Shown here piece after piece: positions 1 through 8,000 of a DNA stretch of 17,197 bases. The DNA comes from DASYRM01 sp036004405 (GTDB lineage Bacteria; Acidobacteriota; Vicinamibacteria; Vicinamibacterales; UBA2999), in assembly GCA_036004405.1 (NCBI GenBank), contig DASYRM010000012.1, positions 1-17,197 on the forward strand, given 5' to 3'. The stretch's first letter is position 1; each line of letters begins with the position of its first letter. Under the pieces are notes generated by a model. The model worked only from the letters and a program-made list of their open reading frames with translations. It was not told where the DNA came from and made no database searches. Made by a program: the position numbers and the translations under genes.

Positions 1-291
1 CGGACTGGTCACTCACCTCCAGCGGCTCCCCACCTCGCCTCGCGGCGACGCAGTGGCTGTTGGTTACGGGCCGGAGAGCGTATGCCCGGAGAGGACTTCC
101 ACCTCTCTGACGATGTGCGCGTGCAGGCGCACGGAATCGCCGCGCTCTCGCGCGGCTCATACCCCGCTGGTCCCCAGTCCCTTCTCGCGGTCGCTCGTGG
201 AGTCGATCGGCGTCGCTCGAACGCGGTCGCGGAGCACCCACATGCCTCCCTTCGGGTTCGCCGTGGCCGCTGTTCAGGCGCGCGACAAAGC
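1..291. other. No supportable gene
   Basis: I find no gene I can support here. Open frames cross the stretch on the plus strand, but their composition is arginine/serine/proline-rich, as expected of chance frames in GC-rich DNA. They lack a ribosome binding site and resemble no family I know. The minus strand also stays partly open without recognisable motifs. It may be the flank of a gene outside the window or decayed sequence. Confidence 0.4.
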
Positions 292-457
292 GCCCCGCGG
301 CTGGCAAGGGCGTTCTGTCGGCCGACTGCGAGCGCCGCGAGCGCCAGCGATAGATGAAAAACGACGAGGCGCAGCCTTCCCCGGAGGCTGCGCGCGAGGA
401 GTTTTTCCGCGGCGTCGAGCCGGAGGCCGCACAGAACGCCCTTACCAGCCGCGGGGC
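292..457. repeat. Long imperfect inverted repeat, MITE- or foldback-like
   Basis: The arms are 292-323 and 425-457. Read toward the centre, each begins GCCCCGCGGCTGG, then one C/T difference, then AAGGGCGTTCTGT, then an optional G, then CGGCC. That is one substitution and one single-base indel over 32-33 bp. The roughly 100-bp centre is also partly self-complementary: GAAAAAC near 356-362 matches GTTTTTC near 401-407, and GCGCAGCC at 369-376 pairs perfectly with GGCTGCGC at 386-393. The whole 166 bp could fold into one long hairpin. Such a layout fits a miniature inverted-repeat element or a foldback repeat. I see no clear target-site duplication outside the arms. Confidence 0.6.
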
Positions 458-482
458 AGAAGGGAGCGTTCCTACTTCTTGA
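354..482 (+). CDS. Possible 42-aa small ORF inside the inverted repeat
   Basis: An ATG at 354 opens a 42-codon frame ending at TGA 480-482. The peptide is acidic and alanine-rich; it begins MKNDEAQPSPEAAREEFF and ends GAEGSVPTS. There is no Shine-Dalgarno sequence before it, and its last bases overlap the 3' end of the convergent cupin gene. It resembles no family I know. Because it covers the right arm and centre of the 292-457 inverted repeat, it may be a by-product of that element rather than a real gene. Confidence 0.15.
   Translation: MKNDEAQPSPEAAREEFFRGVEPEAAQNALTSRGAEGSVPTS
357..406 (-). terminator. Possible hairpin terminator after the cupin gene
   Basis: A perfect 8-bp stem (369-376 with 386-393) encloses a 9-nt loop. 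On the minus strand it is followed, after seven bases, by five T (361-357); on the plus strand a T5 tract lies at 402-406. It sits about 80 bp past the end of the leftward cupin gene, where a terminator is expected. The T tracts are not adjacent to the stem, so this is weak, and the hairpin also belongs to the larger inverted repeat. Confidence 0.25.
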
Positions 483-1044
483 GCGCCGGGTGGACCCAGC
501 CCGCGGGGAGGACGTGCTCGGGGTCGGGGCGGACGGCGACGTACTCGACGTGGTCGGTCACCTCGTCGAAGCCGTGATACACGCCGGGCGGAATGATCAC
601 GATGTCGCCGGCGCTCACCCTGCGCCGCTGCGCCGGCTCCTTGAAGGTGCCCTGGACGCTCGGCCCGACGGCGACCCTGACGATCTCGCTGTCGGCCGGC
701 GCCGGCGTCGCGTTCACCACGGTCCCGCCCGTCAGCAGCGTGCCCGAGCCGGAGACCACGTAGTACACCTCGGTGATCTTCTCGTGCATGATGCCGCCCA
801 CCGGCGCGCCCGGCTTGGTCGGGCCGCGGCGCAGCACGCCGACGCCGACGTTGTAGCCGCCCATGTCGACGGCCTTCATCAGGCGGTCGGTGCCGCCGGT
901 CGGGTGCTTTACGACGGCTTCGACTTCCGCGGCGGTGATGTCGGTGGCAATCACCGGCGGCTTGCCGGCCTGGGCCAGCACCAGCGCCGACGCACCGGCC
1001 ACCATCACGGTTCCCATCACACAGGCGAGCATCTTCGCGGTCAT
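472..1044 (-). CDS. Secreted single-domain cupin protein
   Basis: The protein has 190 aa. Residues 1-25 form a Sec signal peptide ending near ALVLAQA, so it acts in the periplasm or outside. The rest is one cupin beta-barrel: IMHEKITEVYYVVSGSGTL (about 85-103) gives a His87 and Glu92 metal-ligand pair, and the second half GDIVIIPPGVYHGFDEV supplies His157. Cupins of this kind bind a metal and act as dioxygenases, isomerases or binding proteins; the substrate cannot be read here. The motif YNV before the first strand and VYHGF.EVT near the end are shared with the second barrel of the double cupin at 9267-10232, so the two are related. It is the last gene of the leftward block, 46 bp after the VOC gene with a REP hairpin between them. 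Confidence 0.8.
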   Translation of the reverse strand: MTAKMLACVMGTVMVAGASALVLAQAGKPPVIATDITAAEVEAVVKHPTGGTDRLMKAVDMGGYNVGVGVLRRGPTKPGAPVGGIMHEKITEVYYVVSGSGTLLTGGTVVNATPAPADSEIVRVAVGPSVQGTFKEPAQRRRVSAGDIVIIPPGVYHGFDEVTDHVEYVAVRPDPEHVLPAGWVHPALKK

Positions 1045-1057
1045 GATCTGTCCCCAC

Positions 1058-1081
1058 GGGCCGCCTGAAGGCGGCCCCTAC
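1058..1081 (-). repeat. REP-like hairpin with GTAG head (copy A)
   Basis: On the minus strand GTAG (1081-1078) is followed by a perfect 8-bp stem GGGCCGCC, loop TTCA and GGCGGCCC (1077-1058). A GTAG tetranucleotide joined to a short palindrome is the hallmark of REP elements mobilised by RAYT (TnpA-REP) transposases. The same 24 bases occur in reverse orientation at 4990-5013. It lies nine bases after the VOC stop codon, between two genes of one transcript, so it may also protect or attenuate the mRNA. Confidence 0.65.
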
Positions 1082-1090
1082 GACTGTTTG

Positions 1091-1552
1091 TTAGACCAGC
1101 TGGACGTTGGCGCCGTCGGGATCCTTCACGTGGAAACCCGAGTCCTCGTCGCGGCGCGCCGTATAGCCGCTCTGTTCGAGCGTCCGCTTCACCGCTTCCT
1201 CGTTGAAGCCGTCGATCGAGATCGCAAAGTGATCGACGGTACCCGCCGGCGCAGCCTGCCGCAGCGACACGAGCGTGCCCTTGATGCCCAGGCGCGCGAT
1301 GCCCTTCGGCTTGTCCTCGCTCACGAGCGTCATCCCGAGCGCGTTGACGTAGAACGCCGTGGAGCGGTTGACGTCGCTGCACAGCAGCCCGAGGTGGTTG
1401 AGCCCCGTGGCCTTCAGGCCGGTGGGCTGCTGGGCGGCTGCCGGCACGGCGGCCACGCCGAGCGCCAGCATCGACAGCCCCTGAATCAGTTCGCGCCGGG
1501 ACAGAGTGCCCTGCTCGAACCGCTGCACGAGACCTGCAATTGCTGCTTCCAT
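1091..1552 (-). CDS. Tat-exported VOC (glyoxalase/dioxygenase superfamily) protein
   Basis: The start at 1552 gives 153 aa and is preceded by GGAGAGG at a good distance; a longer open frame upstream is only a shadow. Residues 16-41 hold a twin-arginine signal, LSRRELIQGLSMLALGVAA then PAAAQQ, so a folded, probably metal-loaded protein is exported. Residues 48-153 form one VOC module: LNHLGLLCSDVNRSTAFYV with His53, VDHFAISI with His108, and the C-terminal KDPDGANVQLV. The place usually held by the third ligand, Glu (NxxEL), is Gln151 here. The domain normally dimerises or pairs to make a metal site; its members include glyoxalases, extradiol dioxygenases and binding proteins. The gene lies 20 bp after the hydrolase gene, as expected for one operon. 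The exact reaction is unknown. Confidence 0.85.
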   Translation of the reverse strand: MEAAIAGLVQRFEQGTLSRRELIQGLSMLALGVAAVPAAAQQPTGLKATGLNHLGLLCSDVNRSTAFYVNALGMTLVSEDKPKGIARLGIKGTLVSLRQAAPAGTVDHFAISIDGFNEEAVKRTLEQSGYTARRDEDSGFHVKDPDGANVQLV

Positions 1553-1572
1553 CAACCTCTCCGAGGGGGAGC

Positions 1573-2721
1573 TTAGCCGTTCTTGGGTACGAACGTGAGG
1601 AACCGGCGCGGATTGTCCTGCGTGATGCGCCGGACGACCTCGGCGGGAATGCCGGCCTTCAGCAGCTGAGGCACGAACAGCACTAGCGGCCGGGCATAGC
1701 CGGGGCCGCCCTCGCGCCCGTGCAACGGCCCGGGATAGCCGTTGATCTCGCCCACACCGGTGTTGACGCGCCCGATGTAGTCGGACGAGAGCAGGATGTT
1801 CTGCTCGAGCCCCGCATCGAGGAGCGCCTTCAGCATGATGATGCGCTTCTCGTCCGAGACCCACTGCTGCTGCCGGGTCACGCGATCGAAGGCGATGAAC
1901 GCGCCACGGCGAGCCACCTTCTTGTGGACGTCCACCATCGGGTCGAACAGACAGCACACGTGCCCGAGCGCGAGCGACTTCGGATTGGCGCCGCCGGCCT
2001 CGAGCGCGTCGAGCTGGCGGAGCGCCATGTCCATCGGCACGTTCTCGCCAGTCGAATAGTTGTTGTGGGTGAAGATCGGCAGGTTCGTCCGTGCCTGCGC
2101 GCGGCCGAACGCGCGGAACACCTTGCGCTCCACGGGGTCGAGATCGGCGGCGTTGTTCGAGACCCCCAGCTCGCCGAAGGCTCCGAGCCGCGCCGTTGCA
2201 GCGCCACGGACCAGGATCTCGACGAGCTCGTCCTCGGCGATCGTGTCGGTGCCGGCGGGATAGTTCGCGCGCAGATAGTAGGCGGCCGCGGCCACGAGAT
2301 GGACGTTCGAGCGTTGTGAGAGATACGTCAGGTATTCGGCGTTGTCGGGTCCGGGAATCCCGGTGTTGGCCGCCACCAGCATGCCCAGCCCCGCCTTGTC
2401 GTGGGCAATCGTCAGCTCCTGGGCCATCCATTCGCGATCGGTCGTGGGGTTGGGCTCCGGTGGCGGGGCACCGGCACGGCCGGCCGGCGCGCGTCCCGTG
2501 CCCACGTGCTCGTGCATCAGGGTCGCCCCGCCGATGGTGTTGGGATCGAGATCGCCGCGAATGGTCCGGATGATGCCGCCAGCCGGTACCTGAATGCGGG
2601 CCGCGGCCCCGGGGACTTGCGCGCCGAAGGCGGAGCCGATGAAGCGTTCGAGGCCGGCGCCCGCGCCGATTGTCAGTCCGGCGGTTCCCAGCCACCGCAA
2701 CACGTCACGCCGTTCGACCAT
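1573..2721 (-). CDS. Tat-exported phosphotriesterase-like metal hydrolase (lactonase-like)
   Basis: I prefer the ATG at 2721 (382 aa) because it places the twin-arginine motif ERRDVLRW at residues 3-10, followed by a hydrophobic stretch. A GTG at 2754 would add 11 residues and overlap the upstream gene. The metal ligands of the phosphotriesterase branch of the amidohydrolase superfamily are all visible: HEH (His70, His72) in LMHEHV, His219 in IFTHNN, His254 in ALGH, and Asp314 in LSSDY. The bridging residue, a carboxylated lysine in classical phosphotriesterases and their lactonase relatives, appears to be Glu184 (FGELG), as in the E. coli Php type. Probable activity is on a lactone, ester or phosphoester in the periplasm. 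It lies 17 bp after the NHL gene and 20 bp before the VOC gene. Confidence 0.85.
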   Translation of the reverse strand: MVERRDVLRWLGTAGLTIGAGAGLERFIGSAFGAQVPGAAARIQVPAGGIIRTIRGDLDPNTIGGATLMHEHVGTGRAPAGRAGAPPPEPNPTTDREWMAQELTIAHDKAGLGMLVAANTGIPGPDNAEYLTYLSQRSNVHLVAAAAYYLRANYPAGTDTIAEDELVEILVRGAATARLGAFGELGVSNNAADLDPVERKVFRAFGRAQARTNLPIFTHNNYSTGENVPMDMALRQLDALEAGGANPKSLALGHVCCLFDPMVDVHKKVARRGAFIAFDRVTRQQQWVSDEKRIIMLKALLDAGLEQNILLSSDYIGRVNTGVGEINGYPGPLHGREGGPGYARPLVLFVPQLLKAGIPAEVVRRITQDNPRRFLTFVPKNG

Positions 2722-2738
2722 GCCGCCCACCCGAGGAT

Positions 2739-4973
2739 TCAACGCTTCACCCACTTCTGCAGGCAGCCGCCCGACGGGCTCGCATCACAGTTGCCCGTGA
2801 GCCCCGCGAATACGTTGCCCTCGTTGTCGGCGCCCATGCCTTCGGGGCGCGTGCCCTGGACGTAGTAGCGCAGCGAGCCATCCTTCGCGCTGCCGATCCG
2901 GATGCCGTTGCCCCATCCGGGATTGCGAATCTTGTTGCCGCCGCCCTCGGGTGCTTCGGGCGGGCCGCCGATCACCTGGCTCGACTCGGAGTCGGCCACG
3001 ATCACGGTGTCGTCGCGGAGGATGGCGATCCCGCTTGGACGACCGAAGTGGCGCCACTCGTCCACGAACTGCAGGTTGCGGTCGAAGATCTGCACGCGGT
3101 TGTTCGAACGGTCGGCCACGAACAGCCGCCCCTGTGAATCGAACGCCAGCGCGTGCGGCCCCATGAACTCGCCCGGGGCGGCGCCCATCTTCCCGTAGGA
3201 CGCGACGAAGGTACCATCCGTCTTCAGCCGCACGAGCCGATCGCCGTCCTGCTGGGCGTCGGTCGGGCGCGGCCAGTGCCCGTCGGCCACGATGATGTCG
3301 CCGTTCGGGGCAATCGCGCACGCCGTCGGCCCGATGAACGTATCGGTGCCCGCCTTCGACACGCCTGCCTTGCCGAGCGAGAGCAGCACCTTGCCCTCGG
3401 GGCTGAACTTGAACAGCTGGAAGCCGCGCCCCTTCGTCGCCGGATTGTCGGCAAACGGTCCGCTGTCGCCCGCCCAGAAGTTGCCGTCGCGGTCCTGACA
3501 AAAGCCGTGCGCCTGCACGAACATGCCGTTGCCAAAGCGCCGATCGACTTTGCCCGACGCGTCGATGTGCAAGATCGGCGGCTCCGAGCGGTGATGGAGC
3601 CACGTCCCGCCCTTGCCGTCCGGAATGATGCCGATGGCCGCGCCCGGCTTGATGTCGCCCAGCTGCGGCCAGTTCGGGATCACGCGGTACGGGTTGGCCA
3701 TGGTGCTGGTCCAGGGCGGATAGCCGCCACGCGCCCCGGGCGAGCCTGGAGGTGCGAACCCGCGCGGGCTGCTGCTCTGCGGCGGCGCCGCCGTCGCGGG
3801 CGCGGCCTGGTTGGGCGCGACCGGCGAGGCGGCCAGCTGCGCCGGCGTGAGCGCGTTGGGCGGCACCGTGTTCGAGAGGCCCTTGAAGCGGAAGCGCTGC
3901 ACGCGGTTCCCCGGCGCCACCTCCACCACCACGAGATCGCCCTTCGAGCTCGACGCGATGTGATGCGGGCCCTGGAAGTCGCCGGGCGCGGTGCTCCGAA
4001 TGCCGAACTGATACAGGATCGTGAGGCTCTTGCGGTCCATCACCACGACGTGCGAGTTGCCGTAGTCCGCCAGGTACATGAACCGCTGCGCCTTGTCGGG
4101 CGAAAACGTGAGGCCCGCGACCGAACCGTTCGCCGGGCCGGTGCGATTGATGAAGGTCTGGGTGAGGTACTTCCCCTCCGGTGAGAACACCTGGATGCGG
4201 CGGTTCTGCCGGTCGGCCACGTAGACGAGCTCGTCGTTCGACACCTTCACCGCATGCGTGGGGCTCCCGAACTGATCCGGGCCGGGCCCCTCGACGAGGA
4301 ACGGCGCCGCGCCGCGGCCGCCAGGCGCCGGCTGCGCATCCACCGCCTCGTTGCCGAACGCGCCCCACATCCGCTTGAACGCCCCGGTATCGGCGTCGAA
4401 GACGATGACGCGGCGGTTGCCGTAGCCGTCGGCGACGTACAGCTCGTTGGTCTTCTGGTAGACGAAGGCGTCGGCGGGCTTGTTGACGCTCTTCGTGTCC
4501 TTGTTGCCACCGCTCTTGTCGGGTCCGCCGATCTGCAGCAGGAACTTCCCGTCCTTGGAGAACTTCAGCAGCATGTCGTCCGAACGCTTCGTCAGCGACG
4601 TCGACGTCGGGCTGCTGCCGCCAATCCAGACGTTGTCCTTGTAGTCCACGAACACGCCGTGCTCGCTGTCCGGCCAGTCGAAGCCGTGACCGGGCCCGCC
4701 CCAGCCACGCAGGAACCTGCCGTCGGCGTCGAACTCGAGCAGCGGTGGCGCCGCCTGCGCGCGCTGCGCCTCAGGCACGGTGCGCGGCCGGTGCAGCACC
4801 CAGATGTGGTCGTGGCGGTCCACGGCCACACCGGGCGTCTGCCCGAGCACCCAGTTGTTGGGCAGCTTCGGCCACGCGGCGTCGAGCTCGAAGACCGGTA
4901 CCTCGGTACCGGCTCCGCGCGCCGAAGCCACAGCAACCACCAGTACTCCGGCGACGAGCAGACGTCGAATCAT
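2739..4973 (-). CDS. Secreted double NHL beta-propeller, peptidylglycine alpha-amidating lyase-like
   Basis: The start at 4973 gives 744 aa beginning MIRRLLVAGVLVVAVASARG, a Sec signal; an upstream in-frame start at 5042 would run through a REP repeat and is unlikely. Residues about 45-365 form a first six-bladed NHL propeller, with blade motifs such as LYVADGYGNRRVIVFD (178-193) and VYVADRQNRRIQVFS (250-264). A Pro/Ala-rich linker (about 370-420) follows. A second propeller (about 440-744) has IIVADGH, LFVADRSNNRVQIFD (617-631) and a closing VFAGLTGNCD. NHL repeats with HG.D/H pairs resemble peptidyl-alpha-hydroxyglycine alpha-amidating lyase, but lyase activity is not demonstrated. It may instead be a scaffold, lactonase or binding protein. 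It follows the TonB receptor gene across a REPIN. Confidence 0.85.
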   Translation of the reverse strand: MIRRLLVAGVLVVAVASARGAGTEVPVFELDAAWPKLPNNWVLGQTPGVAVDRHDHIWVLHRPRTVPEAQRAQAAPPLLEFDADGRFLRGWGGPGHGFDWPDSEHGVFVDYKDNVWIGGSSPTSTSLTKRSDDMLLKFSKDGKFLLQIGGPDKSGGNKDTKSVNKPADAFVYQKTNELYVADGYGNRRVIVFDADTGAFKRMWGAFGNEAVDAQPAPGGRGAAPFLVEGPGPDQFGSPTHAVKVSNDELVYVADRQNRRIQVFSPEGKYLTQTFINRTGPANGSVAGLTFSPDKAQRFMYLADYGNSHVVVMDRKSLTILYQFGIRSTAPGDFQGPHHIASSSKGDLVVVEVAPGNRVQRFRFKGLSNTVPPNALTPAQLAASPVAPNQAAPATAAPPQSSSPRGFAPPGSPGARGGYPPWTSTMANPYRVIPNWPQLGDIKPGAAIGIIPDGKGGTWLHHRSEPPILHIDASGKVDRRFGNGMFVQAHGFCQDRDGNFWAGDSGPFADNPATKGRGFQLFKFSPEGKVLLSLGKAGVSKAGTDTFIGPTACAIAPNGDIIVADGHWPRPTDAQQDGDRLVRLKTDGTFVASYGKMGAAPGEFMGPHALAFDSQGRLFVADRSNNRVQIFDRNLQFVDEWRHFGRPSGIAILRDDTVIVADSESSQVIGGPPEAPEGGGNKIRNPGWGNGIRIGSAKDGSLRYYVQGTRPEGMGADNEGNVFAGLTGNCDASPSGGCLQKWVKR

Positions 4974-4989
4974 CAAGGTCCCTACATTC

Positions 4990-5042
4990 GTAGGGGCCGC
5001 CTTCAGGCGGCCCGTCACGGGCCACCTAAAGGTGGCCCCCAC
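4990..5042. repeat. REPIN: inverted pair of REP hairpins (copies B and C)
   Basis: Copy B on the plus strand is GTAG (4990-4993), then stem GGGCCGCC, loop TTCA and GGCGGCCC (4994-5013); it is identical to copy A but reversed. After five bases comes copy C on the minus strand: GTGG head (5042-5039), stem GGGCCACC, loop TTTA, GGTGGCCC (5038-5019). The two heads point outward, as in REP doublets (REPINs). The pair fills the gap between the TonB-receptor stop codon (5046-5048) and the NHL gene, so it would be transcribed as two strong hairpins inside the operon. It could stop 3' exonucleases and lower expression of the downstream genes. Confidence 0.7.
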
Positions 5043-5045
5043 GTA

Positions 5046-8000
5046 CTAGAAATCGAACTGGGCGCTGAACTTCACGAATCGGCCGTCCATCACCTGCGTC
5101 GGCTGCTGCCACGGCGTCGTCGTCACCGCGCCTGGCGCCGTGTAAGTGTTCCGGAGGAAGGTCGCCGTGCTCGCGTTGGCCACATTGTAGATGTCCATGT
5201 TGGCCTGGAACCTCTGACCGCCGAACCGGAACAATTTGCTGACCCGCATGTCCAGCTGACGCACGCGATCGCCGAAGAGCGAGAACGGCTCGGCGATGTC
5301 GATGGTGCGGGTGGCGAGCCGCAGGTTGCGGCCAAGGGCACCGGTCGCCTGCGCGTTGATCTCCGCGCTCGTATACGTACGGTTCGCGGCAATCAGCGGA
5401 CCGGGCAGGTCCTGGTACACCGCGGCCAGCTGCACCCCTCCCCACGGCAGCTCGTACGAACCGTTGAAGCGGAAGCGATGCTGATACGGGTTGTGCACGT
5501 CGCACGGCGTCACCTGGGTGGTCAGCACTTCGGGGTTGTCCACCACGTAGCACTGGTTGATCGAGTTGTTGGTGACGCCGCCGTTGGCGGAAATCGCCGT
5601 GTTCTGGATGGTGTTGCCGGTGCTCCAGCCGCCGCCAGCCGTCCCGCGACGGAAGCGCCCATTCAGCTGGACGTCGAAGCCGTTGAAGTGCTCGGTGTGA
5701 CGGTGCTGCGCGATGTTGCCCACGTTGTACTTGTCGACGTAGCTGTCGGCGAAGCCGATCAGGTTGCTGGTCGCCACGTTGGCGCGCTGATCCCAGAGCC
5801 CGCACAGCTGCTGGCCGCTTCGCGACAGGCGCGGATCGGTCGGCAGGGTGATGCAGTACGGATCGTAGTCCGCCGGCGACAGGTTGAGGTTGTCGGTCAC
5901 CTGGAAGTTCCCGTAGATCGCGCGGGCATACGTGGCAGCCACCGCCAGGTTGTTCGTGAGCTGCTGCTCCACCGAGGCCGTCGCGCGCCAGTTGTAGCCG
6001 CGCTTCTGCCATCCCTGCGTGAAGTCGGTGTCGATGACGCTCTGGCTGGGGACGTATGTGCCAACGCTCGGCGTGTTGAAGGCCCCGCAGATATCGCCGC
6101 CGGTGGCGGTCAGGTTCTGCGCCGCGCCGTTCTTCAGATCGCAGTCGGGGAAGAAGTTGCCGTTGGAGTCGGTCCAGTTGCGGGCCGAGCTGGAGGTGGC
6201 GGTCGGACCGTACAGAGAGGCGACGCCAACGGAGGCGCCCTGGACGTAGCGGTTGATGCCGCCCTTGATCGCCGTCTTGCCGTTGCCGAACAGGTCGTAG
6301 GCGGCGCCGATGCGGGGACTCAAATCCTTCCAGTTCGGCGTGCCCTCCACGGCTGGCGTCGTGTACGCCCCGAAGAGCAGATTGGCCGGGTGCACGACTT
6401 CGCCGACCCGCTGCGAGATCCAGTCCATGCGCAGGCCCAGGTTGAGGGTCAGCCGCTGCATCGTCCACGAATCCTGCGCATACAGCGCCAGGTCGTGGTT
6501 CATGTGCGCGTCGGTGCCACGGTCCGCGAACTCGGTCAGCGCGGTCGCCACGCCGTTCGTGAAGGTGTAGGAGATCGGCAGGCCGCCCACGTCGTCGGCC
6601 CGGTTGATGATGTTGCCGGTGACGTTGCCGCGGATGAAATAGAGGCCCGTCTTGAAGTTGTGCGCGCCCGTGACGTACGACGTCGCGAAGCGGCCCACGA
6701 AGAGATTGGAGATGCCGATGCCGATCGCGCCGACGCCGTGGTAATTGGCACCGCGCGCGGCGTCCGCGATGTTGACGCGGAACGGCTCGCTCTGGCCGCA
6801 CTCCTCGTAGTCGGAACCGTCGAGCGCGGTCCCGAAGTTCGCGGTGCCGAAGGCGTTGAGACTGACCGAGCCGCCACCCTCGTACAGCACGCTGTGCGAC
6901 TGCGGCCGGCTCCAGGTGAACTGCGTGAGCGAGTCGTTGTGGCACATGGCCGCGTTGGCTTCGACGCGCGCGATGCCCTGATCGAGCTGACCGAACGCCT
7001 GGTCACGATAGTGGCGCTGGATGTCGGTGGAGGCGCCGAACTTGTCTTTGGTCCCGATCTGGAACGTCGTCCGGAACTGGTAGTTGCGGTTGTATTCGAC
7101 CGGGTCGACCGGCCGGCTGAGATCCGGCGTGTACACCCAGTCGTTCAGGTTCGAATCGTGGAACAGACTCGCCGCCCGCAGCTCGCTGCCGCTCCGGCGG
7201 CCCGACGCGACGAACCACCACTTGTCCTTGACGAGCGGCCCGCCGAAGAGCCCGTTCGCGTCGTAGATCTTCCGGACGCCGTTGACGACGGTCAGCCCCC
7301 AGGCCTTGAGATCGTCGCTCAGGTTGCTCGCCTGCAGGTTGTGGTTGGTGTAGGCGCCGAAACCGGTGCCCGAGAACCGGTTGCCACCTTCACGGGGAAT
7401 CGTGTTCACCACCGCGCCGCTGGTCTGATACAGCGCCGAGCCGGCTGCGCCGAGGTCGATGACGTTTTCCTGAATGGTGACCGGGTTGACGAAGTAGAGC
7501 CGGCCGCCGCCGTCGCCGTTCAGATTGGTATACATCAGCCCGTTGGTCATCTGGCGCTGGTCGTTCGGCCGGGCGCCGAAGACCGAGATGCGCACCGACT
7601 GCTCGCCCTTCGACCCGCCGCTGTCGACGCCGTTGGCCGGTGACACGGCGCCGGGCACGAACGCCAGCATCGAGCCGACGCTCTTGGCCGTGGGCAGGGC
7701 CGACAGTGTTTCCTGGCTGATTACCTGCGCCTTCGAGACGCTGCGCGTGTCGACGAGCGGAGACTGCCCGGACACCACGATCGTCTCGGCCAGCTCGCCC
7801 ACCTTGAGCTCGGCGTTGATCGTGGCGGCGAAGTTTGGCGTGAGCTGCAGCCCTTCACGCTTGTAGGTGGTGAAGCCGGCAAGCGTGAACGTCAAGGTGT
7901 AGGTCCCTGGCCGCAGCTCGGCCAGCTGGTAGCGCCCTTCGGTATCGGTCGCGGTCGTGCGGACCTTCTCGATGAGCACCGGGCTCGCGGCTTCCACCGT

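Noticed and set aside
53..577. Overlapping plus-strand open frames at the left end
   Set aside because: Composition is typical of chance frames, with no motif or ribosome binding site, and they run through the inverted repeat and into the cupin gene.
1090..1096. GTTAGAC, resembling an attC core box, at the VOC stop codon
   Set aside because: No partner box or internal stem lies within the expected distance on either side.
1091..2695. A 534-codon frame fusing an Arg-rich stretch to the VOC protein
   Set aside because: Only the last 153 residues have family motifs, and a good ribosome binding site and Tat signal mark the start at 1552; the rest is the wrong frame of the hydrolase gene.
4254..7643. 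A very long plus-strand open frame (about 1130 codons) opposite the NHL and TonB-receptor genes
   Set aside because: Its translation is Arg/Val/Ala-rich without motifs, and it lies antisense to two well-supported genes; GC-rich codon bias keeps the opposite frame open.
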